A stretch of DNA of 64,000 nt from Vibrio coralliilyticus ATCC BAA-450 (GTDB lineage Bacteria; Pseudomonadota; Gammaproteobacteria; Enterobacterales; Vibrionaceae). A program made the position numbers and the translations under genes. The notes under the pieces were generated by a model that was not told the DNA's origin, searched no databases, and saw only the letters and a program-made list of their open reading frames with translations. Below are positions 11,414 through 20,830 of this stretch, one piece after another (within the stretch, counting starts at the first letter, position 1; each line of letters begins with the position of its first letter). The stretch covers positions 1 to 64,000 of the forward strand of contig NZ_ACZN01000011.1 of the NCBI RefSeq assembly GCF_000176135.1, given 5' to 3'.

Positions 11414-12355
11414 TCATCTCAATGCTGTGGTTTTGTCTTTAATTATTCGACGTAACCAAGACAACGCAGGATCATTTTCTCTGTCTCTATGCCAGAACAA
11501 GGTGTAGGCCATCGGAGGGAATTCCAGTGGTAGAGGCAATACGGTGAGGCCTAGTTGTTTGGACGATAATTTCACGAAATGACTAGGCGCTGTGAAGATG
11601 AAATCGGTATAGGAACAGAGGCTGGCTGCGCTATTAAAGTCTGGTACTGTGATGGCAATATCACGCTCTTTACCTATGTCAGCCAGCCTGTAATCCAATA
11701 ACCAGCGATCATTACCATCACAGCGAACCTGAACATGCCTTTGCTCAAGATAAGTATCAAGATTCCAGCTACCCGAGAGAATCGGGTGGTTGTGGCGTAA
11801 CAGGCACATTTGATTGTCGCGATAGATTTCCTGCTCACAGATGTCGTTGGGCGGTAACATAGTCAATTTAGCATCATTGATATCAATGTCCTTCCCCGTG
11901 ATACCAAGGTCAATTTCGCCACGTTGAATCTGCTTAAAGGTTTGGTCTGCCCACGAATGTGTGCTGATGGTGACGCCCGGGGCCCGCTTAAAAATCTCCG
12001 GCAAGAAATGGGGCAGGATTAACGGATAAACACTTTCTACAGCGGCAATTTGGAACTTGTGATCACTCGAGTCTGGTGCGAATTGCTCGGGCTGAGTGAT
12101 TTGTTCCAAATGGTTAATTAGGCTATCCAGTTTGGGTTTTAGGAACAGTGTTTTCGGTGTCGGTTTTAGCCCATGAGCGTGGCGAATAAACAGCGGGTCT
12201 TCAAACTGTATGCGTAACTTGGCGAGGCTTTTACTGACCGCCGACTGGCTTAAACACAATCGATGTGCGGCGCGAGTAACATTAAGTTCTTCAGCAAGCA
12301 CTTTGAGGCAAACTAAAAGATTGAGGTCGAGACGGGCGAGTTTTTCTATATGCAC
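11414..12355 (-). CDS. LysR-family transcriptional regulator
   Basis: A 313-residue LysR-type regulator: an N-terminal winged helix with the typical LDLNLLVCLKVLAEELNVTRAA and SQSAVSKSLAKLR (about residues 8-50), followed by a substrate-sensing domain. It is divergent from the MFS pump at 12465 with a shared ~110-bp region, the usual arrangement for a regulator of its neighbour. The effector is unknown. Confidence 0.9.
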   Translation of the reverse strand: MHIEKLARLDLNLLVCLKVLAEELNVTRAAHRLCLSQSAVSKSLAKLRIQFEDPLFIRHAHGLKPTPKTLFLKPKLDSLINHLEQITQPEQFAPDSSDHKFQIAAVESVYPLILPHFLPEIFKRAPGVTISTHSWADQTFKQIQRGEIDLGITGKDIDINDAKLTMLPPNDICEQEIYRDNQMCLLRHNHPILSGSWNLDTYLEQRHVQVRCDGNDRWLLDYRLADIGKERDIAITVPDFNSAASLCSYTDFIFTAPSHFVKLSSKQLGLTVLPLPLEFPPMAYTLFWHRDRENDPALSWLRRIIKDKTTALR

Positions 12356-12464
12356 ATGAAATTCCTTAGGGGAATATCTTTAATGATAAAGTGTCATTGG
12401 ATGTCATATCTAGACTAGCTTACACTGCAAACAATTTCATCAATTCTTGGCGGGAGTCTTCTTC

Positions 12465-13658
12465 GTGCAAACTGCTTATCAACAAAATCACGGTAAAATG
12501 CAAATGGTGTTGCTCACCTTGTTGGTGCTATTCAGCCCCTTGGCAATTGATATCTATCTGCCTGCTTTACCTCAGATTTCTCAGGCGTTTCACGTGGAAC
12601 ACGCACTTGCACAAGATACGATTACATGGTTTTTGTTCGCTATGGGTGTCGGTCAACTATTTGCCGGTCCATTGGCAGACAAAGTAGGACGTCGAACTGT
12701 TGCATTGGGTGGTATTAGTATCTACGCATTGAGTGCCTTATTGGCGTGGGGTGCTCAAAACATTGAATGGATGCTAGCTGCTAGGCTGCTGCAAGGCTTA
12801 GGTGCGTGCGCGACATCGGTAGCAGCCTTTGCAACAGTTCGCGATATTTTTGGGCCGCAGAAAAGTGGCAAGATGATCAGCTATCTGAATGGTGCAATTT
12901 GCTTTATTCCTGCACTGGCGCCTATCTTGGGCAGCTGGCTTACACAGCAATTCGGTTGGCGCTCAAACTTCTCGTTTATGGCAGGCTTTGCCATGGTGGC
13001 TTTGGTTGCGATGTTCATCGGAATGAAAGAAACCAATCCTGCACCGAGCAAAGAACCAGTTTTTCGTCCTAGTCGTTATATGACGGTGCTCAAAACACCT
13101 TCGTTCATCTTTCATGCTTCGCTGTGTATGCTCGCGATGGCCGTGATTCTTGCTTACGTAACATCAGCGCCAGTGGTGTTGATGGAGAACCTGGGTCTGA
13201 GCATGAACGAGTTTACTCTGTGGTTTGGTATCAACGCCGTGATTAACATTGCGGCTTGTATGACCGCGCCTAAATTTATGGATAAGTATGGTACGCATAA
13301 AACACTAGTTGTAGGAATCATGACCCTTGGCCTAGGTGGCGTTGTGATGTTGGTGATGGCACAGCAGCAATCGGCACTGGCCTTCATGTTGCCAATCTTT
13401 TTGTCTTCAGTCGGTTTCGCATGGGTGCTAGGTGCAGCTGCTGGTAAGGCATTGGCTCCGTTTGGTGACAAAGCGGGCACGGCTGCGGCGTTATTGGGTC
13501 TTTTCCAGATGAGCGGCTCAGGGCTGGTCGTAGGTACAGTGCAGCGTTTAGGTATGGAGCCTCAGGTGATGATCGCTGTGCAAATGTTTATCATCGTACC
13601 GGGTATTTTTGTACTGATGAGTAAAGCTGGTAAAAAATGGCATGCGGCAATTGCGTAA
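12465..13658 (+). CDS. MFS drug-resistance transporter, Bcr/CflA type
   Basis: A 397-residue, 12-helix major facilitator. The first helix contains FSPLAIDIYLPALPQI, the signature of Bcr/CflA drug:proton antiporters, and loop 2-3 has the MFS motif GPLADKVGRRTV. A GTG start at 12465 is chosen because GGGAG sits 8 bases before it; a TTG six codons upstream is less likely. Substrates may include bicyclomycin, chloramphenicol or other amphiphiles (family knowledge only). Probably controlled by the divergent LysR regulator. A near-parS sequence lies inside at 12586-12601. Confidence 0.9.
   Translation: MQTAYQQNHGKMQMVLLTLLVLFSPLAIDIYLPALPQISQAFHVEHALAQDTITWFLFAMGVGQLFAGPLADKVGRRTVALGGISIYALSALLAWGAQNIEWMLAARLLQGLGACATSVAAFATVRDIFGPQKSGKMISYLNGAICFIPALAPILGSWLTQQFGWRSNFSFMAGFAMVALVAMFIGMKETNPAPSKEPVFRPSRYMTVLKTPSFIFHASLCMLAMAVILAYVTSAPVVLMENLGLSMNEFTLWFGINAVINIAACMTAPKFMDKYGTHKTLVVGIMTLGLGGVVMLVMAQQQSALAFMLPIFLSSVGFAWVLGAAAGKALAPFGDKAGTAAALLGLFQMSGSGLVVGTVQRLGMEPQVMIAVQMFIIVPGIFVLMSKAGKKWHAAIA
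12586..12601. other. parS-like sequence (14 of 16 matches), inside the MFS gene
   Basis: CGTTTCACGTGGAACA differs from the perfect parS at two positions and keeps the central CACGTG. It lies 3.1 kb from the second perfect copy, so it may be a secondary ParB site. Being in coding sequence, it may also be chance. Confidence 0.45.
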
Positions 13659-13743
13659 GTTTTGTCTAATTGCTTTGAACGACTAAAAAAACATTGTATA
13701 TTTGACCTTCACTTCTAATAACTATTGTGGATGCTAAACCTCG

Positions 13744-14028
13744 ATGTCGATGACAACTTACGAAATGGCTCGTGTACTGGAGCAACTGGAAGATGCTCCG
13801 GAAAAAGTTATGTTTGGAAAACTATTAAACGAGCTGGGTAACCAAAGTGGTGAGCGCATTCGTAGTGCGGCGAAACAAGTCCCACTTCATATGTTGCGTG
13901 ACATCGTTTACCAGTTTCAGCAAGTCGTTGAAGATCGCAAAGGGGAAGAAATTGCCTCGATTGCTAAAACCATTGCCGAGCAGGGCATCTCAGCTGAAGA
14001 GCTTAAGAAGTACCTGGAATCAAAATAA
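13744..14028 (+). CDS. Small H-NS-like protein lacking a DNA-binding domain (tentative)
   Basis: A 94-residue acidic/helical protein. Its C-terminal half, QFQQVVEDRKGEE then IAEQGISAEELKKYLES, resembles the oligomerisation part of H-NS (LEVVVNERREEE and IADGIDPNELLNSL in E. coli). The protein stops where the linker of H-NS would begin, and the DNA-binding motif TWTGQGRTP is absent. The first 45 residues are unlike H-NS. It could be a partner that modifies H-NS complexes, as H-NST or Hha do, or an unrelated conserved Vibrio protein. It stands alone, followed by a terminator shared with the convergent asnC. Confidence 0.6.
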   Translation: MSMTTYEMARVLEQLEDAPEKVMFGKLLNELGNQSGERIRSAAKQVPLHMLRDIVYQFQQVVEDRKGEEIASIAKTIAEQGISAEELKKYLESK

Positions 14029-14031
14029 TAG

Positions 14032-14058
14032 AAAGGCCCACATCATGCGGGCCTTTTT
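14032..14058. terminator. Terminator between the H-NS-like gene and asnC
   Basis: An 8-bp stem AAAGGCCC / GGGCCTTT with a T run on the + strand. The A run on the left arm gives a weaker poly-T for the convergent asnC on the - strand. Confidence 0.8.
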
Positions 14059-14071
14059 ATTGGATAATTTA

Positions 14072-14542
14072 TTACGGATTAACGTTTCGATTGATTGGGT
14101 TTTGTAAGGAGATAAGAGTCTCAGTCGATTGCACTTCATCAATCGCCTGAAGCTTATCAATTAGCACAAACTGTAGTTCTTCAATCGAGCGGCACATCAG
14201 CTTAACGAAAATATTGTATGCACCTGTGGTGTAATAGGCCTCAACCACTTCTTCTAATGCGTTGAGCTTTTCTAGAGCGGAGTGATAGTCACGCGCGGCA
14301 TTGAGGTTAATACCGATAAAGCAGCACACGTCATAGCCCAGCTTTTTAGTATCGACGATCACTTCTGTTCCCTGAATAATGTCCGCGGCTTTCATCTTTT
14401 CAATTCGCACATGAATCGTGGCCGGGCTGACTTCAAACTGCTTAGCCATTTCAGCATAAGGCGTTCGGGCATCTTCCATCAGAGTTTTTAAAATGGCACG
14501 GTCGAGGTCGTCGAGCTTGGTGTTGTGAGCTTGCATCTTCAT
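14072..14542 (-). CDS. asnC: Lrp/AsnC-family regulator AsnC
   Basis: A 156-residue regulator with an N-terminal helix-turn-helix (LDDLDRAILKTLMEDARTPY then SPATIHVRIEKMK) and a C-terminal ligand-binding RAM domain. Segments such as LGYDVCCFIGI, EAYYTTGAYNIF and STETLISLQNPI are almost those of E. coli AsnC, which senses asparagine and controls asnA. In E. coli asnC adjoins mioC next to oriC; here it sits alone, so its target is elsewhere. The start could be either of two Met codons at positions 1 and 3. Confidence 0.9.
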   Translation of the reverse strand: MKMQAHNTKLDDLDRAILKTLMEDARTPYAEMAKQFEVSPATIHVRIEKMKAADIIQGTEVIVDTKKLGYDVCCFIGINLNAARDYHSALEKLNALEEVVEAYYTTGAYNIFVKLMCRSIEELQFVLIDKLQAIDEVQSTETLISLQNPINRNVNP

Positions 14543-14630
14543 CTCTACTTAACGCTATGTCTTTAGTTCAAAATATCAACAACAGTGATACTATTAAACT
14601 AATCGCTAACTTTATCTGAGAGCTATTTTA

Positions 14631-17600
14631 GTGCGCTTTTGTCTGATTCTTCTAGCTGTATTTTTAACAAGCCTTTCTCATGCACACGCTAAAGATAAAG
14701 ATGTATTGATTGTTCACTCCTACCATCCGGGCTTTTTCTGGACCGACGCCTTCCAATATGGTCTGGAAGATATTTTACGTGGAGAAAGCATCACGACACG
14801 AGTGGTGTACCTTGATTCAAAGCGACTACAGAACCCTGCCTACCTAGAGCAACTCTACAAGCTCTACCAAACCAAATTATCTCAGGAAACCTTCTCTGCC
14901 ATTGTTGTCAGTGACAATAATGCACTTAACCTGATGCAGCGTTTAGCGCCGGAAATTGGTGAGACACCAGTGATATTTGGCGGTATCAATAACTACAACC
15001 CGCAGATGCATTCTCAGCTCAGAGCGACAGGCGTGGTAGAAGATATTGATATCTACAGTAATGTCACGCTCATTGAACGTGTTCAACCAGAGGTGGAGAC
15101 AATATACATTTTAAGCGATCACTCGGTGACAGGTGAGGCTGTCAGGCGCCAGGTCGAGCAATTTCTGACGCTCAATACCGAGTATCAAACTATGGTTGAA
15201 CAATTGGTTCCGGAAACGTACCAACAACTGATCGAATTTACTTCTTCATTAGACAAATCCAGTGCTGTTTTGTTTTGGGTTTATTACCGAGACAAGAACG
15301 GGCGCGTTGCGACAGAAGATGAATGGGAGCAGCTCAATCAAGAGTCTAAATCGCCGATTTATATGGTACATGATCTAGGACTAGGTCATGGAGCGGTTGG
15401 CGGGGTAATTTTGAGTGGCAGAACACAAGGCCAGCAAGCCGCCCAGCAATTATTGAAAGTGCTGAATTCCACCTCGAAAACTCTACCTAAAGTGGAGGCG
15501 GGCATTCCGGAAATTAAACTTGATTATCAGGCAGTAGTGAGATGGGGATTAGGCATTGAAGGCGAAGCAATATCCACTTTATTTAACAAGCCTCAACCTT
15601 TCACAGTGCGGTTTCAAAAGGAACTTCGAGCGGTTGCCAGTCTGGTCGTGCTCTTATCCGTCATCATTGTGGTTTTGGTTTACTACCTGAGCCGAATGAA
15701 AAAAAGCGAGACCCTAGCCAAGGAAAGCCAGACATTAATCGAAATGGTCTTTGATCAGAGCTATCACTTTATCGGCTTGCTAGACGCTCAGGGACGGACT
15801 GTTTCAAGCAACAGTAAGCTCCAGGAATTGTTTTACCATCAGGACTTCAGTGTTGATCGGCCTATCTGGCAGCATCAGCATTGGGAAGATCAAGCAGCCC
15901 AGCAGTTGAAAAGCTACTTTAACACCGATAAATCAGAGCAAAACACTCAGTTTGAAGCCGAAATCTGGCACTCAGAACAAGGTTCAATTGTACTGGAAAT
16001 CTCGCTTAAGCCTTTACCTAAGACTGGGCAGGGGGCTGATTTTCTGCTCGAAGCACGAGATATTACCTCAAGGAAAATTACCGAAGCGCGGCTGTACCAA
16101 AGGGAAGCGAATCTAAGCCATTACTACGACCAGCAACCTGTAATGATGATCACCTTAGATGACCACAACTGTATTCAGCAGGTTAATCACTTTGCTGAAC
16201 AGCTGCTCGGCTATACCTCGAACCAAGTACTGGGCCACTCGTTGGGTGAATTCTATTTTCATCAAGATGCAGTCACCCCAAGGCAAGTTCTGTTGCAACC
16301 TAAGCAAGCGATGCGCGGCGTGTGGCGACGTGAAATTGAATATCGTCACGCGGACGGAAGAGCAGTCTGGGTTCGCGAGAACATTCGCCCGTTGGTTGAG
16401 TCTGGGCATTTGCTGATTGTTGGTGAGGATATTACCGAGACTAAGAAGCTGGCAGAGCAGTTGGAATATCAGGCTCGTCACGATTTGCTGACAGGAACGT
16501 TTAACCGAAATCATTTTGAAATGGAGCTGGCAAAATCGTTACTGGAAGTAGAAAGCTACACCCGGACTCACGCTATGCTGTACTTGGACCTCGACCAGCT
16601 TAAAGTGCTCAATGATACTGCGGGCCATGAGGCAGGAGATACCGCTATCCAGTTCTGTGCCAGCATGCTGGAAGAGGTGCTGCCTTATAACGCTATTTTG
16701 GCGCGTATGGGTGGTGATGAGTTTGCAGTACTACTCAAAGACTGCACTGAGCGTGATGCTAAAAACGTTGCCAATACGATTGTCATGACACTCAGTGAGC
16801 AACCTTTTGTCTGGGATGACATCCGTCTCAATATGACGTGCTCGATTGGTATCCGTTTGATTGACCATACCGCTGACTCTCCACAAATGGTTCATGCTCA
16901 GGCGGATACGGCTTGTCATGCCGCCAAAGAGGAAGGGCGTAACCGCTACAACCTTTACTGTCAGGATGATGCTGATCTGCAACGACGTGAGCAGGAAATG
17001 GAATGTGTCAGCTTAGTGCACAATGCGTTGGCGAATGATCGGATTGAATTGTTTGCCCAGCAGATTCTGGCTTTGAGCCAAGACGATGCGCCGATGCATT
17101 TCGAGATCCTCATCCGTATTCGCAATGCCGAAGGGGAATACATTTCTCCGGGTATCTTTATGCCAGCGTCAGAACGCTACAATATCGCACAGTTGCTGGA
17201 TAAGCAGGTGGTGACTCAAACCCTAGATTGGCTGGCTGCCAATCCTGAGGCGTTGGCGAATCTTGGTATGTGTTCGATTAACCTCTCCGGCCACTCGATG
17301 GGTAATAAGGAGTTTATTGCTTTCCTACTGGATACGCTTCAGCACAGCCCTGTACCGTGTGAAAAAATCTGTCTTGAAATTACTGAAACAGCCGCGATGA
17401 GTAACATGAATCAAGCGATAGAGCTGTTCTCTCAGTTTAAGCGGTTGGGCTGCAAAATTGCATTGGATGACTTTGGTTCAGGCCTCTCTTCGTTTGGTTA
17501 CCTGAAGAAACTGCCAGTAGACATCGTGAAAATCGATGGCTTGTTTGTTCGCGATATCGACGTTAATGAAGTCGACCACCTAATGGTGCGTTCGATCAAT

Positions 17601-17777
17601 GATTTAGCTAAGCAGATGGGCAAACAAACCGTTGCCGAATTCGTTGAGAATACCCGCATCATTGATCTTCTGGTGGAGCTGGGTGTGGATTACGCCCAAG
17701 GTTATGTGATTGGCAAACCCAAACCACTTGAAGAGCTGGTCGATGAGCTGCTGACTGACAAGCGTAGTGTCGGATAG
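14631..17777 (+). CDS. Periplasmic-sensing PAS/GGDEF/EAL cyclic-di-GMP protein
   Basis: A 1048-residue membrane protein. After a signal peptide (1-20, ending SHAHA) comes a periplasmic domain like ABC-type solute-binding proteins (about 21-330), a membrane helix (about 335-354), two PAS-like regions (about 367-480 and 500-620), a GGDEF domain with intact GGDEF (694-698) and an EAL domain. The EAL motif reads EIL (825-827), but DDFGSGLSSFGYL and KIDG are intact. The usual allosteric RxxD before GGDEF is absent (LPYN instead), so product inhibition may be lost. It probably makes and/or degrades c-di-GMP in response to a small periplasmic ligand. The start is GTG with a weak ribosome site. Confidence 0.9.
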   Translation: MRFCLILLAVFLTSLSHAHAKDKDVLIVHSYHPGFFWTDAFQYGLEDILRGESITTRVVYLDSKRLQNPAYLEQLYKLYQTKLSQETFSAIVVSDNNALNLMQRLAPEIGETPVIFGGINNYNPQMHSQLRATGVVEDIDIYSNVTLIERVQPEVETIYILSDHSVTGEAVRRQVEQFLTLNTEYQTMVEQLVPETYQQLIEFTSSLDKSSAVLFWVYYRDKNGRVATEDEWEQLNQESKSPIYMVHDLGLGHGAVGGVILSGRTQGQQAAQQLLKVLNSTSKTLPKVEAGIPEIKLDYQAVVRWGLGIEGEAISTLFNKPQPFTVRFQKELRAVASLVVLLSVIIVVLVYYLSRMKKSETLAKESQTLIEMVFDQSYHFIGLLDAQGRTVSSNSKLQELFYHQDFSVDRPIWQHQHWEDQAAQQLKSYFNTDKSEQNTQFEAEIWHSEQGSIVLEISLKPLPKTGQGADFLLEARDITSRKITEARLYQREANLSHYYDQQPVMMITLDDHNCIQQVNHFAEQLLGYTSNQVLGHSLGEFYFHQDAVTPRQVLLQPKQAMRGVWRREIEYRHADGRAVWVRENIRPLVESGHLLIVGEDITETKKLAEQLEYQARHDLLTGTFNRNHFEMELAKSLLEVESYTRTHAMLYLDLDQLKVLNDTAGHEAGDTAIQFCASMLEEVLPYNAILARMGGDEFAVLLKDCTERDAKNVANTIVMTLSEQPFVWDDIRLNMTCSIGIRLIDHTADSPQMVHAQADTACHAAKEEGRNRYNLYCQDDADLQRREQEMECVSLVHNALANDRIELFAQQILALSQDDAPMHFEILIRIRNAEGEYISPGIFMPASERYNIAQLLDKQVVTQTLDWLAANPEALANLGMCSINLSGHSMGNKEFIAFLLDTLQHSPVPCEKICLEITETAAMSNMNQAIELFSQFKRLGCKIALDDFGSGLSSFGYLKKLPVDIVKIDGLFVRDIDVNEVDHLMVRSINDLAKQMGKQTVAEFVENTRIIDLLVELGVDYAQGYVIGKPKPLEELVDELLTDKRSVG

Positions 17778-17831
17778 CAAAATCCATTACACTGGCGCCC
17801 GAGAAATTTGACCACCCCTATGGAGCCTATC

Positions 17832-18611
17832 GTGCAGCTACAACTCATTAGTGAAGATCCGAACCGAAATGAGCAACTGAATCAGTTGGCTCAACGCTGG
17901 GGGCTCTCACACGATGAACAAAGCGCTTTTGCTTTGGTTCTGACTGCGGAACGCTTAGAGCTGCGTAAAGTCGATGAGCCTAAGTTGGGCGCTATCTTCG
18001 TCGACCTAGCGGGTGGTGCAGTGGCTCACAGGCGCAAATTTGGTGGCGGAAAAGGGCAGGCGATTGCAAAAGCCGCTGGTTTGAACAAAGGCGTGACTCC
18101 CACTGTGCTCGACGGTACGGCGGGGTTGGGGCGTGATGCGTTTGTACTAGCCTCACTTGGGTGTAAAGTGCAGATGGTGGAACGTCACCCTGTTGTGGCT
18201 GCGCTGTTAGATGATGGCCTTGAACGTGCGAAGCAGGACCCAGAAATCGGAGACTGGGTCAGCGAGCGGATGTCTCTGCTGCATGCTTCTAGCCATAACG
18301 CCCTAGAATCTCTCGCCAGCGACGCGGAGTTTACTAAGCCTGATGTGGTTTACTTAGACCCTATGTACCCGCACCCAGAAGGCAAAAAGAAGAGCGCATT
18401 AGTCAAAAAAGAAATGCGAGTGTTTCAGTCTCTGGTCGGGGCTGATCTGGATGCTGATAAGCTGTTAGAACCTGCGTTAGCCCTTGCGAGCAAAAGGGTG
18501 GTGGTTAAGAGACCTGACTATGCCGAATGGCTGGATGGGCAAAAGCCCGCGATGGCTATTGAGACGAAAAAAAATCGTTTTGACGTTTATGTGAATGCAT
18601 CAATGACTTAG
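17832..18611 (+). CDS. rsmJ: 16S rRNA (guanine-1516-N2)-methyltransferase RsmJ
   Basis: A 259-residue SAM-dependent methyltransferase that modifies G1516 of 16S rRNA. It shares long stretches with E. coli Rsm[65 protein letters not shown] and VVVKRPDYA. The GTG at 17832 is chosen because GGAG lies 6 bases upstream and the N-terminus then aligns with the E. coli protein; ATG 17820 or TTG 17808 would add a few residues. The gene follows the c-di-GMP gene by about 50 bases. Confidence 0.95.
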   Translation: MQLQLISEDPNRNEQLNQLAQRWGLSHDEQSAFALVLTAERLELRKVDEPKLGAIFVDLAGGAVAHRRKFGGGKGQAIAKAAGLNKGVTPTVLDGTAGLGRDAFVLASLGCKVQMVERHPVVAALLDDGLERAKQDPEIGDWVSERMSLLHASSHNALESLASDAEFTKPDVVYLDPMYPHPEGKKKSALVKKEMRVFQSLVGADLDADKLLEPALALASKRVVVKRPDYAEWLDGQKPAMAIETKKNRFDVYVNASMT

Positions 18612-18676
18612 CACTCAATTGCGTTTTACAGCGTTATTTAGTGCTTGCTTAATCGTCACCATGCAGGTATATCATA

Positions 18677-18699
18677 CTAAGAATTATTCGTATTCTTAG
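18677..18699. promoter_or_regulatory. Inverted repeat upstream of the lysine-rich protein gene
   Basis: Two perfect 8-bp arms CTAAGAAT (18677-18684) and ATTCTTAG (18692-18699) separated by 7 bases, ending 13 bases before the ATG at 18713. The size and position suit a repressor operator or a 5' leader hairpin. No regulator is identified. Confidence 0.5.
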
Positions 18700-18712
18700 C
18701 TGGAGTGGTAGC

Positions 18713-19276
18713 ATGGCTAAACGACTTTGTAAGATGAATCGCAAGCAAATTGCCGATGGATTAAATGAAATCCATCGTTTGGTGGTCGCACCTAAGTTTG
18801 TCTGTCGTTCTTGTGCTCGCTCTTCAGCAGAGAAAACCTCTTTGTGCAAACCTGCCGCCATTCCTCCTCAGCAGTGCCAGAACAAACCTATAGAGCAACA
18901 ACGTGCCTGTGGTTTGTTAGCGGAAGCTTTACCACCTCAAGAGACTCAAGTGCCTCGTCTTTCTGAAGAGAAGTCTCAAGCAGTGCGCCGCGTGGTGGAG
19001 CGGGTTAAAGAGAAAGCACAGCCTAAGGTGCCTACAGAAGCCAAAACCACTGCTGACGAGCTGACGTTGGACTTGTCCGATAAGAAAGCGATTAAGAAGG
19101 CTAAGAAAGCACTTAAGAAACATTACAAGCAGCAGAAGAAGCTATTGAAGCTGGCTAAGAAGCAACACAAACTGCAAAAGCACGAGGCTAAAATTAAGGC
19201 ACGTCTCAGTCAAAACCCTGCCTTGAACCTGCCACCAGAAATGTTCGAACCGGCATCGACACCCAATATGCATTGA
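18713..19276 (+). CDS. Lysine-rich protein of unknown function
   Basis: A 187-residue protein I do not recognise. The N-terminal third has six cysteines including CRSC (31-34) and two others within 20 residues, which could bind metal. The middle is charged. Residues from about 122 to 165 are a Lys/Ala/Leu/Gln run (repeated KKAKKALKKHYKQ-like units) that should form a long basic helix, able to touch nucleic acid or acidic membranes. The start has GGAG 9 bases upstream. A palindrome precedes it and a strong terminator follows. Codon use looks ordinary for the region. The function is unknown. Confidence 0.7.
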   Translation: MAKRLCKMNRKQIADGLNEIHRLVVAPKFVCRSCARSSAEKTSLCKPAAIPPQQCQNKPIEQQRACGLLAEALPPQETQVPRLSEEKSQAVRRVVERVKEKAQPKVPTEAKTTADELTLDLSDKKAIKKAKKALKKHYKQQKKLLKLAKKQHKLQKHEAKIKARLSQNPALNLPPEMFEPASTPNMH

Positions 19277-19278
19277 TA

Positions 19279-19312
19279 AAAAAACGCTCTCCAACTGGAG
19301 AGCGTTTTTTTG
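19279..19312. terminator. Bidirectional terminator
   Basis: An 11-bp stem AAACGCTCTCC / GGAGAGCGTTT flanked by an A run on the left and a T run on the right. It can end the lysine-rich gene on the + strand and the convergent permease gene on the - strand. Confidence 0.9.
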
Positions 19313-20194
19313 TTAGCTTGCGGCTTGATAACCTTGGGCGACTTTACGTTTGACCCAGGTTTCGTTAATCCACAACGACAGCATGATGATCGCACCGCCA
19401 ATCGCTAGGCGGGTTAGGTCAACGTCTCGATTCCAAATCACTATGTTGACGATAAGCCCAGCAGGAACCAGCGCGTTGTTCATCACCGCTAGCGCGCCAG
19501 CGTTCACCATGGTCGCCCCTTTGTTCCAGGCAAAGTAGCCGAAACCTGAAGCGATCAGACCTAGATAAATCAGAATGCCCCATTGCGTGCTGGTGGTTGG
19601 CATCTTATCGATATTGCCCATCAACGCAAACGCCACTAAGGCAACACACAGAGCACCTAAGTAGAAATAACCAAAGATTGTATGCTGGGGTAAATCAACC
19701 GGTTGCTTCTCCATCAGGTATTTGTAACCCACCTGACCGATGGCAAAACATACGTTAGCACCTTGCACAACAAGGAAACCGATCAGGAAGTTCTCATTGA
19801 TACCTGCAAATTTAATAAAGGCTGCGCCCGCCACCGCTATAGCGGCAGTTACTAGGTACCAAGGTGAGAATCGACCTTTGAGTAAATCGTAAATCAAGGT
19901 GACGTAGATAGGTGTGAATACGGTGAACAGTAGAACTTCCGGTACAGAGAGTAAAAGAAAAGACTGGTAGTAGAAGCAATACATTAAACCAAGCTGGAAA
20001 CCGCCTACGGTCATCAGCTTAATGATTAGCGATTTATCGATCCCTTTGAATTTAAGGAATGGAATAAACACCAAACTGGCGAGCGCAACGCGCATCAGCA
20101 CAGAGAACCAAGAATCGACCTGACCAGCGAGGTAAACGCCAATCAGGCTAAACGAGAACGCCCACAATAGGGTGACTGCAGATAGATAACCCAT
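19313..20194 (-). CDS. EamA/DMT-family permease (RhaT-like)
   Basis: A 293-residue membrane protein with about ten predicted helices in two homologous halves, the drug/metabolite transporter layout. The N-terminus reads MGYLSAVTLLWAFSFSLIG with the typical WAFSF of EamA proteins, and the second half has GLIASGFGYFAWNKG. The substrate cannot be told from sequence; amino acids or other metabolites are usual. It is divergent from nothing and lies 56 bases beyond uspA on the same strand, possibly co-transcribed. Confidence 0.85.
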   Translation of the reverse strand: MGYLSAVTLLWAFSFSLIGVYLAGQVDSWFSVLMRVALASLVFIPFLKFKGIDKSLIIKLMTVGGFQLGLMYCFYYQSFLLLSVPEVLLFTVFTPIYVTLIYDLLKGRFSPWYLVTAAIAVAGAAFIKFAGINENFLIGFLVVQGANVCFAIGQVGYKYLMEKQPVDLPQHTIFGYFYLGALCVALVAFALMGNIDKMPTTSTQWGILIYLGLIASGFGYFAWNKGATMVNAGALAVMNNALVPAGLIVNIVIWNRDVDLTRLAIGGAIIMLSLWINETWVKRKVAQGYQAAS

Positions 20195-20250
20195 AATTAA
20201 TACTCATTATCAACAACTGTTCTGCAGTCTATACGAAAACTCTGCCGTGA

Positions 20251-20676
20251 TCAGTCTTTAAGTGGCACGACCAACATGTCGACCGGAGAGCAATTGATCA
20301 GCTGTCGGGTGGAAGACAGCAGTTTGCTCCAGAAATCCTGATGGTGACCACAGACCACCATATCGATATTGAACTCTTTGATGGTATCGCACAGCTCATT
20401 ACCCAAATCACCGCTACCTACGAGCGTATGTTTGATCGGATAATTTGCATGCTCTGCAAAGCTCTGTAGTTGCTGTTGTGAGGCTTCAATCGCCTGGTGT
20501 TGAGTCTCGGCCAGATTGATATCAATCAGCCCGGTATACAGTTCGGCGTAATTGACATCGATGTGAATGAAAGAGACATCGGCCTGAAGAGGTTTGGCGA
20601 GAGCCACCGCTTTGTCGACCAAAACCTTACTGTCTTCAGATAGGTCAACGGCAACCAAAATATGCTGATAACTCAT
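20251..20676 (-). CDS. uspA: Universal stress protein A
   Basis: A 141-residue UspA, very close to E. coli UspA throughout: [18 protein letters not shown] at the N-terminus, [48 protein letters not shown], and a C-terminal [10 protein letters not shown]. UspA-type proteins of this class form dimers and accumulate under growth arrest; they lack the ATP-binding glycine motif. It is divergent from ftnA and close to uspB, forming a stress/iron cluster. Confidence 0.95.
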   Translation of the reverse strand: MSYQHILVAVDLSEDSKVLVDKAVALAKPLQADVSFIHIDVNYAELYTGLIDINLAETQHQAIEASQQQLQSFAEHANYPIKHTLVGSGDLGNELCDTIKEFNIDMVVCGHHQDFWSKLLSSTRQLINCSPVDMLVVPLKD

Positions 20677-20830
20677 AGTGCTATCTCCTTTAGGTGTCTA
20701 ATTACAGGTTAGCATTAAGGTTAGAATATTTTTGCCGCAGTGATCTCAGATCCACATTCATTCGTCAAAGTGTTATGGTTGGCTAATGATATAGTTCATT
20801 GAAGTTCATCGAGTTAATTAGGAGTGATAA

